This document shows positions 42,495 through 49,622 of a stretch of 64,000 bases of DNA, one piece after another. This DNA is from Paenibacillus sp. BK033 (GTDB lineage Bacteria > Bacillota > Bacilli > Paenibacillales > Paenibacillaceae). The stretch is from the NCBI RefSeq assembly GCF_004345425.1, contig NZ_SLVP01000012.1:1-64000 (forward strand). The letters run 5' to 3'. How positions within the stretch are numbered: the first letter of the stretch is position 1; each line of letters starts with the position of its first letter. Made by a program: the position numbers and the translations under genes. The notes beneath the pieces were generated by a model, which did no database searches, was not told the origin of the DNA, and was given only the letters and a program-made list of their open reading frames with translations.

Positions 42495-42965
42495 ATGATT
42501 CGAGAACAAGAAGATCAGGCCTGGATGCAGCTCGCCATAGAGGAAGCCAAAAAAGCCGAACAAATAGGCGAGGTACCGATCGGTGCCATCCTTGTGAAAA
42601 ATGGGGAAGTTGTCGGAAGGGGTTATAACTTGCGGGAGACTAACCATGATCCGACTGCGCATGCCGAAATGGTCGCTATTCGAGAAGCTTGTGAGCGGCT
42701 AGGTGCTTGGCGGCTCTTGGACTGTACGCTGTACGTCACACTTGAGCCTTGTCCGATGTGCGCAGGCGCCATAGTCCAATCCAGGGTGAAACGGGTCGTA
42801 TACGGAACGGGCGATCCTAAAGCAGGCTGTGCGGGCACGTTAATGAACCTGCTCCAGGAACCCCGCTTCAATCATGAAACAGAATTAACAAGCGGCATTC
42901 TTCAAGCGGAATGCGCCGAACTGTTGACGAATTTCTTCAGAAACCTAAGAAGCAGGCGGAAATAG
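42495..42965 (+). CDS. tadA: tRNA-specific adenosine deaminase TadA
   Basis: A 156-residue zinc deaminase with H56-A-E58 (TAHAEM) and P-C86-PMC89. It converts adenosine 34 of tRNA-Arg(ACG) to inosine. The ATG at 42495 has GGAGGG upstream, and the N-terminus fits the family; the longer frame would begin in the DnaA boxes. In B. subtilis tadA precedes the SRP RNA and dnaX; here those lie 38 kb away, so the locus has been rearranged. Confidence 0.93.
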   Translation: MIREQEDQAWMQLAIEEAKKAEQIGEVPIGAILVKNGEVVGRGYNLRETNHDPTAHAEMVAIREACERLGAWRLLDCTLYVTLEPCPMCAGAIVQSRVKRVVYGTGDPKAGCAGTLMNLLQEPRFNHETELTSGILQAECAELLTNFFRNLRSRRK

Positions 42966-43157
42966 CTACTCGCTTCTGCGCGCGGAAGAACAAGCAACTT
43001 CGTTACGCTGAATATATTGCAAAGCAACAATCAATTGATCAGCTTCTTCGCTGATCGCAAGGACATCGGGGTCGGTCAAGCTACCGCGTGCCTCCGCTAC
43101 TTCATGAAGCTTCAGCCGCAGCGATTGCAATTGTATAAGCAGATCTGTTTTGTCCAT
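42966..43157 (-). CDS. Spo0E-like aspartyl-phosphate phosphatase
   Basis: A 63-residue helical-hairpin protein with the Spo0E family layout: a first helix LLIQLQSLRLKLHEVAEARGSLTDPDVL and then SEEADQLIVALQYI, matching the SQELDxLI signature with two substitutions. Spo0E-like proteins dephosphorylate Spo0A~P and delay sporulation. The ribosome binding site is weak for the ATG at 43157 (AAGGAG is about 18 nt away), so the start may be different. It abuts tadA tail to tail. Confidence 0.72.
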   Translation of the reverse strand: MDKTDLLIQLQSLRLKLHEVAEARGSLTDPDVLAISEEADQLIVALQYIQRNEVACSSARRSE

Positions 43158-43438
43158 AATCGCTTTGGGGCACGCTCCTTAGATTCATTGATGTAAGTAT
43201 AAAATTATTATACGCTTTCTTCATTTTACTGTTTGTAAAAACCTGTCGACAAGAAAACACAATTTTCAGGCACGATTCGACACGAATTGGACCAACAGTA
43301 CTAAATTACCATCTTTTGTGGGAGTCGTCTAGATGTTTCATACTCGTTCATATATTTGTTGATAGGAAATTCTTCAATAAAGACGAGACGGGGGCGTTGC
43401 AAGTTCCAAGCCACCCATGCTAAAATAAACCTTACTGC
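43158..43438. other. spo0E-like / tRNA intergenic region
   Basis: No gene is visible. A CCTGTCGACAAG palindrome (near 43243) has 7 of 9 matches to a Spo0A box and would fit control of the Spo0E-like gene, but this is weak. The right end is the tRNA promoter. Confidence 0.4.
43397..43426 (+). promoter_or_regulatory. promoter of tRNA-Arg(CCU)
   Basis: TTGCAA (43397-43402), 18 bp, TAAAAT (43421-43426), 12 bp before the mature tRNA. Confidence 0.78.
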
Positions 43439-43516
43439 GCGCCCGTAGCTCAGCAGGATAGAGCGACAGTTTCCTAAACTGTGCGTCGCGGGTTCGAATC
43501 CCGCCGTGGCGCGCCA
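43439..43516 (+). tRNA. tRNA-Arg(CCU), 3' end forms attL; one extra base in acceptor stem
   Basis: The anticodon loop TTCCTAA gives anticodon CCU, with a perfect anticodon stem (ACAGT/ACTGT), D stem GCTC/GAGC and T arm GCGGG-TTCGAAT-CCCGC, and CCA is encoded. The 5' acceptor strand is GCGCCCG, while the 3' strand reads CGTGGCGC, so a single T is bulged between otherwise matching pairs and the tRNA is 78 instead of 77 nt. The prophage starts here; its integrase follows. Confidence 0.9.
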
Positions 43517-43601
43517 TACCTTAAAACCCGCGCTATATCAACGTTTTAACCTACGTTGAATGGTACGGTCAGGCACCGCAAGGTACACAGTCTACATACG
43601 T

Positions 43602-43633
43602 CCTCCTACGATAACTATGCGTGGGAGGTTTTT
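43602..43633 (+). terminator. terminator-like hairpin containing the integrase Shine-Dalgarno
   Basis: CCTCCTACG (43602-43610) pairs with CGTGGGAGG (43620-43628; one G-T pair) and is followed by TTTTT. The 3' arm GGGAGG is the ribosome binding site of the integrase, whose TTG start lies 9 nt on. Confidence 0.75.
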
Positions 43634-43637
43634 CGTT

Positions 43638-44675
43638 TTGGACCCGAGAAAAGGACGTTCCGTCGTTAAAGGTAACCGCAGTACCGCACGTACTAGCCTG
43701 GCGCTCAGCCTCGGTGACGCGTTCGATTTGTTCTATAACGCTAAGAAAGCGGCCGGCATGCGCGGCAATACGTTAACGAACGATTATACCGATAACTGGC
43801 GTTATTTCCGCGAATGGCTGGACGCGACTTATCCACATGTTAATAACGTAGATGAGGTAACATCCGAACACATCCGCGAGTACGTCAATTACATGAGCAC
43901 GAAGCCGAAGTATAGCGGTATTGAAAACCGCGAGACTGGCGCGACACTATCACCGTACACAGTTACGTTCCGGCTGCGTACCATACGTACGTTTTTTAAC
44001 TTTTTGTCCGCAGAAGGTTTAGTGAACGCGAATCCGATCCGTAATATAAAGAACCCGCGATTCGATAAGGAGGATAAGGAAACGTTCACTGACGATGAGT
44101 TGCGCCGGCTACTATCCGCTCCGGACGTTTCGACTTACGCTGGCCTACGCGATCGTACGCTTATGCTATTACTCGCGGATACTGGCCTACGTATTAATGA
44201 AGCGCTCGGCCTCAGCAAAGAACACGTTAACTTTAAAGGCCGCTGTATCGAGTTGCCGGCGTCGATGAATAAGAACCGGAAGCCGCGCGTTGTACCAATG
44301 TCTGCTGAAGCTTCACGCGAATTAATGACGCTTATCAACGAGAACCAACGCTATTTCGATACGGACTTCATCTTCCTCGCTAACTACGGAGATCCGTTAA
44401 AAGCGGACCACTTCCGTAAGCGTCTGAAGGAACACGCGGTTAAAGCCGGCATCGATCCTGCGTTGGCTCATCCGCATCAATTCCGCAGCTACTTTTGTAC
44501 AACGTTCTTGCTTAACGGAGGATCGCTATTCGTACTCCAGCGGATTGTCGCGCACGCTAACATCGAGACCACGCGCGGTTACGCTAAGATGAACGATACG
44601 CACGCACACGAGCAGCACTCGCAGTTCTCACCGTTAACGCGGCTCGGCTTATCGCGTGTGAACAAGCGGCGCTAA
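43638..44675 (+). CDS. int: Prophage tyrosine integrase
   Basis: A 345-residue tyrosine recombinase: an N-terminal SAM-like core-binding domain (about 20-130), then the catalytic domain with Arg in TGLRINEALGL, the HxxR box in HPHQFRSYF, and the His and nucleophile Tyr in AHANIETTRGYAKM. There is no long arm-binding N-terminal domain. The start TTG at 43638 was chosen because GGGAGG is 9 nt upstream. It catalyses integration at the tRNA-Arg(CCU) gene next to it. Its stop overlaps by 4 bp the stop of the ATPase gene on the other strand. Confidence 0.93.
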   Translation: MDPRKGRSVVKGNRSTARTSLALSLGDAFDLFYNAKKAAGMRGNTLTNDYTDNWRYFREWLDATYPHVNNVDEVTSEHIREYVNYMSTKPKYSGIENRETGATLSPYTVTFRLRTIRTFFNFLSAEGLVNANPIRNIKNPRFDKEDKETFTDDELRRLLSAPDVSTYAGLRDRTLMLLLADTGLRINEALGLSKEHVNFKGRCIELPASMNKNRKPRVVPMSAEASRELMTLINENQRYFDTDFIFLANYGDPLKADHFRKRLKEHAVKAGIDPALAHPHQFRSYFCTTFLLNGGSLFVLQRIVAHANIETTRGYAKMNDTHAHEQHSQFSPLTRLGLSRVNKRR

Positions 44676-47092
44676 TCGTCCGTTCTCCTCCGTTTGATGT
44701 CCGCTAACACTTCCTTCGTTGGCCGTCCGTATTCCGCTATCTGCCGCTCCGTAAGGAACGCGTTATCCAACGTATTATACCGATCGGCCACGCGAGGTAA
44801 CGCATCTGCTACGAATGGCGGCGCATAGTCACCGGTGCTATCGAGCCACACTCCGATATACTGGAACGCCTTCGTAGCCTCGAACGCTTGCTGCGGATCG
44901 GCGAACGTTTGGGACAGATACGGCATCAACCGTTTGTACGCGTCCTGGTTCGTATTCTTGAACAGATGCCAGTTAACGGACGACGACAGTAAGATATCGA
45001 CGAAGCCCGGATACTTTTTAAACTGCGCGAAATTGTGGAACGCCATGACGAGCATGAGTTTATACTTTGGCGCCTCGCTAAATATGCGCTCGATAAAGTG
45101 GACAAGGCCGGACGATAAGAATTGATGCGGTTCATTAAGCGCGAGTATCGTACCGGCTCCGCGTCCGTCTAGCGACAGTTTAATAAGAAACGTTAGCATC
45201 ACGATCCAGTATCCGAATATCTTCTTAACCGGTTCGGGCATCGCGGCACCTTGCGGCATCTTAATACGGAGGATAACGATTTTACCTTCGCTAATCCATT
45301 TGTATAAATCCGCGGCTGGGTTCGGATTCGGCTGACAGAACATCGGCTTCGAATACTCGCGGTTAGCTAACATATCTATACGCCGAATAACCGGTGCTGC
45401 GAGTTGCCCTTGGCGGCCGGACATCATGCCGCTTTTTTCCGATAACGAATCGTAATCGCGCCATAAATCCATATCGAGTATATCGTCGAGGTCCGCTATC
45501 TTCTGCCGACGGAACTTCTGCTCCTTAAACATACGCTTCATATCCTGCAGGTCGCCCACCGTTGCTTTAGCGGCTTCGCGGCAAAACTCCTGCGTCTGAA
45601 ACTTATCTTCATCCCCGTCCGATAATAGAAAATCCGAAAGGTACTCGCTCACTAAGTCCGCTGCTATACGCGGATCCTCTACGTTACGGAATATCGTTTG
45701 AAGCCCGAGGTAGAACGAATACGCCGTATTGGAGAAGTCGAGGTCGATAACGTGCTCCGGTTCGATATGGTCACGTACCGCGTTCGACATCCCCTTCCAA
45801 TGACCGTCGCTATCCTTATTCCGCTCGTCGATAAAGTCCGGTATGATCGCGCCTATCTTGTGCTTACGGAAGGACTCGACGATAAAGTTGATCATCGCTT
45901 GGTCCTTACCCATACGTGGAGAGCCCGTAAACGCGCGGAAAGTGTACAGTAGGTTAACGTTTTCCGTCGGTACGTGAATGTTATGCGTTACGCCACGGTC
46001 CGTCGCTGTGCCCGCTAAGATGCCGCTATCGTCCAGGAACACGCGCGGCAACTCGATCTCAACACGTCGGTTCGACGTCATGACTTCGGCGAACTCCGTC
46101 TGTAATTCCGCGGTAGGTAGCTGCGTTAACTTGCCGATCTCATCTACGGACATAATCGTTGGTGTGAAATCTCGGCGGCTACGTATATTAATCTTCACGG
46201 ACTCTAACCGGTTATCGCCCGCAAGTGACGCGTAAGCACCGGCCACCGATCGCGCCAACATGCCGCGTTTCACCTCGTCCTCTGCCGTCACCGCGTATCG
46301 TATTGACGTTTTGAATACGGGCAGATTCCGTTTATTCTTCGTCATCGCGGACAGATCACCGTTCACTAATAACTCCGCGCGTTCGGGATTACGGAAGACT
46401 GGCCGCTCTGTCTTCGCGCGTGTTCCGCCTCCGTGGAAGAACGTACGCTCAATGCCGGTAAGCACATCGGATACGAGCGAATGAACTTCGTACATCGCGT
46501 ATACAACTCCGTTAGCTACTCCGCGCAATACACGCAGCGGATCAATGCCGGCCTTCTGCGGTACGCCGCCCTTATCCCACGTTTCCCATGCGTAATCAAC
46601 TAGGCGCTTCCACTTGCCGCGATCGACCGTTTCCTGGCGTATAAATATCGTGACTGCTTCGTTACCGCTCAGTTCGTTCGACACGTTAAGGATATCGCGG
46701 ACCGGCGTATTCTGTTCGTTATAGCGGAAGTCGAGCGAGAACATATCGTGACGCTTATACTTTAGCGCGTATAAATCCGTATTCTCTTCCGTAAATAACT
46801 CGAAGTCATCCGCGATCTCAAGCGTAGATTTCCGCCACTGTTCGTGGTTGCGGAATTTCGTACGGAAGGATGTCGCAAAGTCGGCCGGCACTCGAACGTA
46901 ATAAGCGATCGACTCCGCGGTAAGCTGCGTTATCCAATGGAAGTCCGGCGCCGGCTGCGTTACAATACGGAATCCTTCGCGCCGCGGTTTGTGCCTAACG
47001 CTGAACAATTCGTACATGGCGCGTTGGAAGTTACGGGATGCCGAGTTAAGCACGGTGTGATGCGGAATTATTCGATAGGTAACGTACTGCAC
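44672..47092 (-). CDS. HerA/VirB4-type ATPase, transfer-like
   Basis: An 806-residue protein. Residues 1-350 are a domain I do not recognise; the ATPase core follows, with a P-loop G390-SPRMG-K396-D397 where Ser/Thr would be expected after Lys, and a Walker B-like TILALNEPHQFL (648-659) with Asn-Glu where Asp-Glu is usual. The later SAPKYKLMLVMAFHNFAQFK stretch is like the motif III/Gln region of VirB4/TraG-like motors. There are no clear membrane segments. GGAGG is 8-9 nt before the GTG. It is the last gene of an operon with two small membrane proteins. Function inferred as a DNA or protein translocation motor. Confidence 0.78.
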   Translation of the reverse strand: MQYVTYRIIPHHTVLNSASRNFQRAMYELFSVRHKPRREGFRIVTQPAPDFHWITQLTAESIAYYVRVPADFATSFRTKFRNHEQWRKSTLEIADDFELFTEENTDLYALKYKRHDMFSLDFRYNEQNTPVRDILNVSNELSGNEAVTIFIRQETVDRGKWKRLVDYAWETWDKGGVPQKAGIDPLRVLRGVANGVVYAMYEVHSLVSDVLTGIERTFFHGGGTRAKTERPVFRNPERAELLVNGDLSAMTKNKRNLPVFKTSIRYAVTAEDEVKRGMLARSVAGAYASLAGDNRLESVKINIRSRRDFTPTIMSVDEIGKLTQLPTAELQTEFAEVMTSNRRVEIELPRVFLDDSGILAGTATDRGVTHNIHVPTENVNLLYTFRAFTGSPRMGKDQAMINFIVESFRKHKIGAIIPDFIDERNKDSDGHWKGMSNAVRDHIEPEHVIDLDFSNTAYSFYLGLQTIFRNVEDPRIAADLVSEYLSDFLLSDGDEDKFQTQEFCREAAKATVGDLQDMKRMFKEQKFRRQKIADLDDILDMDLWRDYDSLSEKSGMMSGRQGQLAAPVIRRIDMLANREYSKPMFCQPNPNPAADLYKWISEGKIVILRIKMPQGAAMPEPVKKIFGYWIVMLTFLIKLSLDGRGAGTILALNEPHQFLSSGLVHFIERIFSEAPKYKLMLVMAFHNFAQFKKYPGFVDILLSSSVNWHLFKNTNQDAYKRLMPYLSQTFADPQQAFEATKAFQYIGVWLDSTGDYAPPFVADALPRVADRYNTLDNAFLTERQIAEYGRPTKEVLADIKRRRTDD

Positions 47093-47107
47093 CGGTCAAC
47101 GCCTCCT

Positions 47108-47434
47108 TTACGTAAACGCGCTCCATATTACGCCGCACCAAAACGTTACGAATAGGCGGCCGACCCATTTGCTACCCGCGCCAACTAACGGACCGATCAT
47201 CATGCCGACCGCGCAGACAACGATTGCGAGCGTGGCAATTTCCGCCGAGTTAGCGTTAAGAACATCCGCAATGTGATGCGCCCAAGCGGAGAACGTATTG
47301 GTCGCAGGCTTAACGAGTAACTCCGTTTCCTGACCGATGAACCAATCCGCGAAGTTGTTGAGCTGTTCCATGATACCGCCGCTATTACCGCCGTCACCGC
47401 TCGGTACTACTGCGCCATTTATTCGAAGTATCAT
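47108..47434 (-). CDS. Small two-membrane-segment protein of the transfer-like operon
   Basis: A 108-residue protein with a Gly/Ser-rich N-terminus, a central polar part and two hydrophobic segments near the C-terminus (AEIATLAIVVCAVGMMIGPL and WVGRLFVTFWCGVIW). It resembles small membrane components that accompany VirB4 in type IV secretion loci (PrgI/VirB3-like by size and place), but I see no specific signature. It sits 15 bp before the ATPase start. The ATG at 47434 was chosen (GGTGG 5 nt upstream); a GTG three codons earlier is possible. Confidence 0.62.
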   Translation of the reverse strand: MILRINGAVVPSGDGGNSGGIMEQLNNFADWFIGQETELLVKPATNTFSAWAHHIADVLNANSAEIATLAIVVCAVGMMIGPLVGAGSKWVGRLFVTFWCGVIWSAFT

Positions 47435-47447
47435 CGCGACCACCGCC

Positions 47448-47798
47448 TCATAACGTTTTCAGCCAGTTACGGATGTCTAACGCGTGCCTGACGATGATGT
47501 ATCCGATGCTGCCGCCCATAATGAACTCGATCGCCTTCGTACGGTTATTGAACATCCACGTTACGCCGGCGTATACGATGACACCCGCACATAACCAATC
47601 CGCGATATTCAGCACCGTCGTAAATATTTCCGTCCACGTATCCTGACCAGGTACCGCGGCGAATACGGTCGTCGGCAATAACGCAAGGTGTACGGCGCTG
47701 GCCGTTTTCGCAACGAGTTTAGCCGTACTTTTACGCTCCTTTTCGACGATATCACCGCGCATAAAATCCGCCCATTCTAACGCAACTACACGTGCCAT
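47448..47798 (-). CDS. VirB2/TrbC-like pilin candidate
   Basis: A 116-residue protein: a basic N-terminus, a hydrophobic segment ending in TTVFAAVPGQ that looks like a signal peptide with cleavage after Ala, then two membrane segments (IADWLCAGVIVYAGVTWMF and AIEFIMGGSIGYIIVRHAL) joined by a short basic loop (NNRTKA). Signal peptide plus two membrane helices in a mature chain of about 65 residues is the VirB2/TrbC pilin layout. A copy of the operator-like repeat lies just upstream of it. The next gene starts 14 bp past its stop. Confidence 0.65.
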   Translation of the reverse strand: MARVVALEWADFMRGDIVEKERKSTAKLVAKTASAVHLALLPTTVFAAVPGQDTWTEIFTTVLNIADWLCAGVIVYAGVTWMFNNRTKAIEFIMGGSIGYIIVRHALDIRNWLKTL

Positions 47799-47804
47799 AA
47801 ACGA

Positions 47805-48089
47805 TCATTCCTTCCCGGTATAATTACGCTTTCTAGCGGGAACTATAGTAGACAAAGGAGGCGATGACTCGTGCATTTTCTTATCGGTCTTATTGTTGGC
47901 GGAGCTATCGGAGCTCTTACGCACCTGTTCTAAAACTCGGCGGTTCTCGGCGTGCATATGTGCGTTAAGGACCGCCTTTACATATCCGCTAAAGTTGTTC
48001 CCGCACCGCTCCGTTACCCAATCGAATAGTTCCCGTTGGTTCGGATTGTTCGCGTTGAAGCTCACCGCTTTCCGGATGTACTGATCCAT
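47805..48089 (-). CDS. ParR-like small DNA-binding protein candidate
   Basis: A 94-residue protein. The N-terminus (RKAVSFNANNPNQRELFDWV then NNFSGYVKAVL) has the pattern of ParR-type plasmid centromere-binding proteins and related ribbon-helix-helix proteins: a beta strand with VSFN, then an acidic helix, and a turn followed by SxYVKxxL. The C-terminal half is polar and probably disordered. No ParM-like actin is in the window. AAGGGG precedes the ATG. It overlaps the upstream gene by 101 bp in another frame. Confidence 0.6.
   Translation of the reverse strand: MDQYIRKAVSFNANNPNQRELFDWVTERCGNNFSGYVKAVLNAHMHAENRRVLEQVRKSSDSSANNKTDKKMHESSPPLSTIVPARKRNYTGKE
47820..47836 (-). promoter_or_regulatory. 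operator-like repeat, copy 3
   Basis: ATTACGCTTTCTA at 47823-47835 repeats the sequence found twice in the regulator promoter region; it lies inside the end of the ParR-like gene, about 25 bp before the pilin-like gene. Confidence 0.55.
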
Positions 48090-48321
48090 TCACGTTATCC
48101 CCTTCCGCTGGTTTTCTGCGTTTACCTTCACGTTTCTTTTCCGTTACACCACCGCGAGATTTCAACTCCGCAATTAACGTTTCGATCGCAGCTATATCGT
48201 CTAATAGATCGTTAGTTATCGTGTTATGAGTAGCGATTGATTGCGCGTAATTAACGAGCATTCCTCCGAGTGTTTTTACGGAAACTTCGCCGGCCATCCG
48301 CTTCAATAACGCTTTATCCAT
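47989..48321 (-). CDS. First gene of the transfer-like operon, unknown
   Basis: A 110-residue protein, helical in its first 55 residues (LKRMAGEVSVKTLGGMLVNYAQSI, then DDIAAIETLIAELKSRGG) and polar and basic after that. I recognise no family. TAAAGGAGG lies before the ATG, a strong ribosome binding site. Its last third overlaps the ParR-like gene in another frame, and there the sequence looks unconstrained. It is divergent from the XRE regulator. Confidence 0.58.
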   Translation of the reverse strand: MDKALLKRMAGEVSVKTLGGMLVNYAQSIATHNTITNDLLDDIAAIETLIAELKSRGGVTEKKREGKRRKPAEGDNVNGSVHPESGELQREQSEPTGTIRLGNGAVREQL

Positions 48322-48379
48322 CGTCTCCGTTCCTCCTTTAAACGTTTGATGTTAGAGGATACGGCATAAGGCTCGGCCA

Positions 48380-48442
48380 TTATTACGCCTTCTACGTATT
48401 TATTTTGGTAGACTCGTCCAAACTTACTAGAAAGCGTAATAA
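48380..48442. promoter_or_regulatory. inverted operator pair in the divergent promoter region
   Basis: TTATTACGCCTTCTA (48380-48394) and its inverted copy with one change (48428-48442) flank a 33-bp centre that includes TTGG...TCCAA. The arrangement suits binding of the XRE regulator encoded 17 bp further on, controlling itself and the divergent operon. Confidence 0.65.
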
Positions 48443-48458
48443 AGGACGGTGATCGACC

Positions 48459-48689
48459 GTGTCTGGATTAGGTAAGAAACGCAGCAAATTCGGGACTTTC
48501 GTGGATATGAACGGGATATCGCAGAAGGATTTGTGTGACGCGACCGGATTAAATAAGAAGACACTTTCGCGGATATGTAACGAAGATGACGCGAGCCTAC
48601 GCGCTATTACTAGACAAGCGTTGATAGAGGCGGTACGGGAGTTAACGGGGAATCAGCGCGTTAAGGAGGCAGACTTCTGGGACGTATAA
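48459..48689 (+). CDS. XRE-type small regulator
   Basis: A 76-residue helix-turn-helix protein of the Cro/CI type: NGISQKDLCDATGLNKKTLSRICNED is a complete HTH (SQxxLAxxTGLxxxTLSRI pattern). There is no C-terminal dimerisation or cleavage domain, so it is Cro-like in size. The start is GTG. It stands alone between the lysis genes and the transfer-like operon, on the opposite strand to both, so it may be a local regulator of the latter and not the prophage master repressor. Confidence 0.8.
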   Translation: MSGLGKKRSKFGTFVDMNGISQKDLCDATGLNKKTLSRICNEDDASLRAITRQALIEAVRELTGNQRVKEADFWDV

Positions 48690-48695
48690 ACGACG

Positions 48696-48738
48696 AAAAG
48701 GGAGCGACAACAGGGCGTTAATCCCCATCATCGCTCCC
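48696..48738 (-). terminator. terminator at the end of the late operon
   Basis: GGGAGCGA (48700-48707) pairs with TCGCTCCC (48731-48738); on the minus strand TTTT follows. It ends the lysis gene transcript before it can run into the regulator gene. Confidence 0.75.
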
Positions 48739-48836
48739 AAGCGCGGATCGCGTAGGCGACCGCTTTACCCTAGCGTATTCCGCACGGGTTGTACTTTATA
48801 CCAATCTGCAAACTAAGCAGGGTGGTACGTTTAACG

Positions 48837-49622
48837 TTAGAACAGTCCTTTACGGTGCATGATCGTTACGAAACTGTAGAAGTCCTCGGACCGACCGTCC
48901 GGCGTATCGATAAGTTTCGCGCAGACAGCCGCGTCGATCGCCGCTTTCGCCCACGATGGTACTGCCATTTTACGCGTACACTCTAACGTATCAATCCGTT
49001 TAGCTTGCGCTTCGACCGTAGCCTGTAACGCGCTGAACGCCTTCTTCTCTTCCGCTGTCATTGGTACGTCAACCTCCGTTCTATCTTCCGTTTTAAACGC
49101 AGCCACCGCCGCAACAAACTCCGCTTTATCGATACCGCTGCCCGGGCACGTTTTCGCCGAAGTCATCTCGCGGTGAAATACGATGCGGCTTCCGAACAAA
49201 TCCGCTAATGCGCGCGTTAAGCCGACCGCTGTACGTAGCTGCGCGCCTTCCAACTTCTCCGCTCCCTTATCGAAGTTACCGATCATCTCGAACATGAACG
49301 GATGCACTCCGTCATTATCCGAATCGTTAAATCCGGTAGCCGACGCCGGCGCCACCGTTAAAGGCCGCCCATCCCATATGTAGCCATCCGGATCAATCGT
49401 AGCGTGCTGCGCGATGTCGGACCATCCGTTAACTTGCGTGTGCGTACGGTACATCGCCTGAATGTAGAACGATGGATCCGCCTTACTCCGGTACATAGCG
49501 ATCGTCGGCTTCCACGTTCCATGCACGTGTACTTCCGGAAATTTAACGCGGCCAATGTACGTACGGAGATACGCGATAAACTCTTCAAGCGTGTAGCGCC
49601 TAAACGTCTTTGGAACCGCCAT
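48837..49622 (-). CDS. Phage N-acetylmuramoyl-L-alanine amidase (endolysin)
   Basis: A 261-residue lysin. The first 160 residues are a PGRP/Amidase_2 zinc amidase: HGTWKPT, QHATIDPDGYIWDGRP, and VFHREMTSAKTCPGSGID with the last His and Cys of the zinc site. A linker with coiled-coil features follows (EKKAFSALQATVEAQAKRIDTLE), then a short C-terminal domain (WAKAAIDAAVCAKLIDTPDGRSEDFYSFVTIMHRKGLF) of a type common in Bacillales phage lysins. It cleaves the bond between MurNAc and L-Ala to release phage. The ATG overlaps the end of the holin gene. Confidence 0.92.
   Translation of the reverse strand: MAVPKTFRRYTLEEFIAYLRTYIGRVKFPEVHVHGTWKPTIAMYRSKADPSFYIQAMYRTHTQVNGWSDIAQHATIDPDGYIWDGRPLTVAPASATGFNDSDNDGVHPFMFEMIGNFDKGAEKLEGAQLRTAVGLTRALADLFGSRIVFHREMTSAKTCPGSGIDKAEFVAAVAAFKTEDRTEVDVPMTAEEKKAFSALQATVEAQAKRIDTLECTRKMAVPSWAKAAIDAAVCAKLIDTPDGRSEDFYSFVTIMHRKGLF

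Noticed and set aside
43539..43559. TCAACGT/ACGTTGA inverted repeat before the integrase
   Set aside because: It could be an arm-type integrase site but is short and single; not enough to call an attachment feature.
43829..43837. TTATCCACA inside the integrase gene
   Set aside because: A single DnaA box in coding sequence is expected by chance; unlike 42,314-42,419 it is not part of a cluster.
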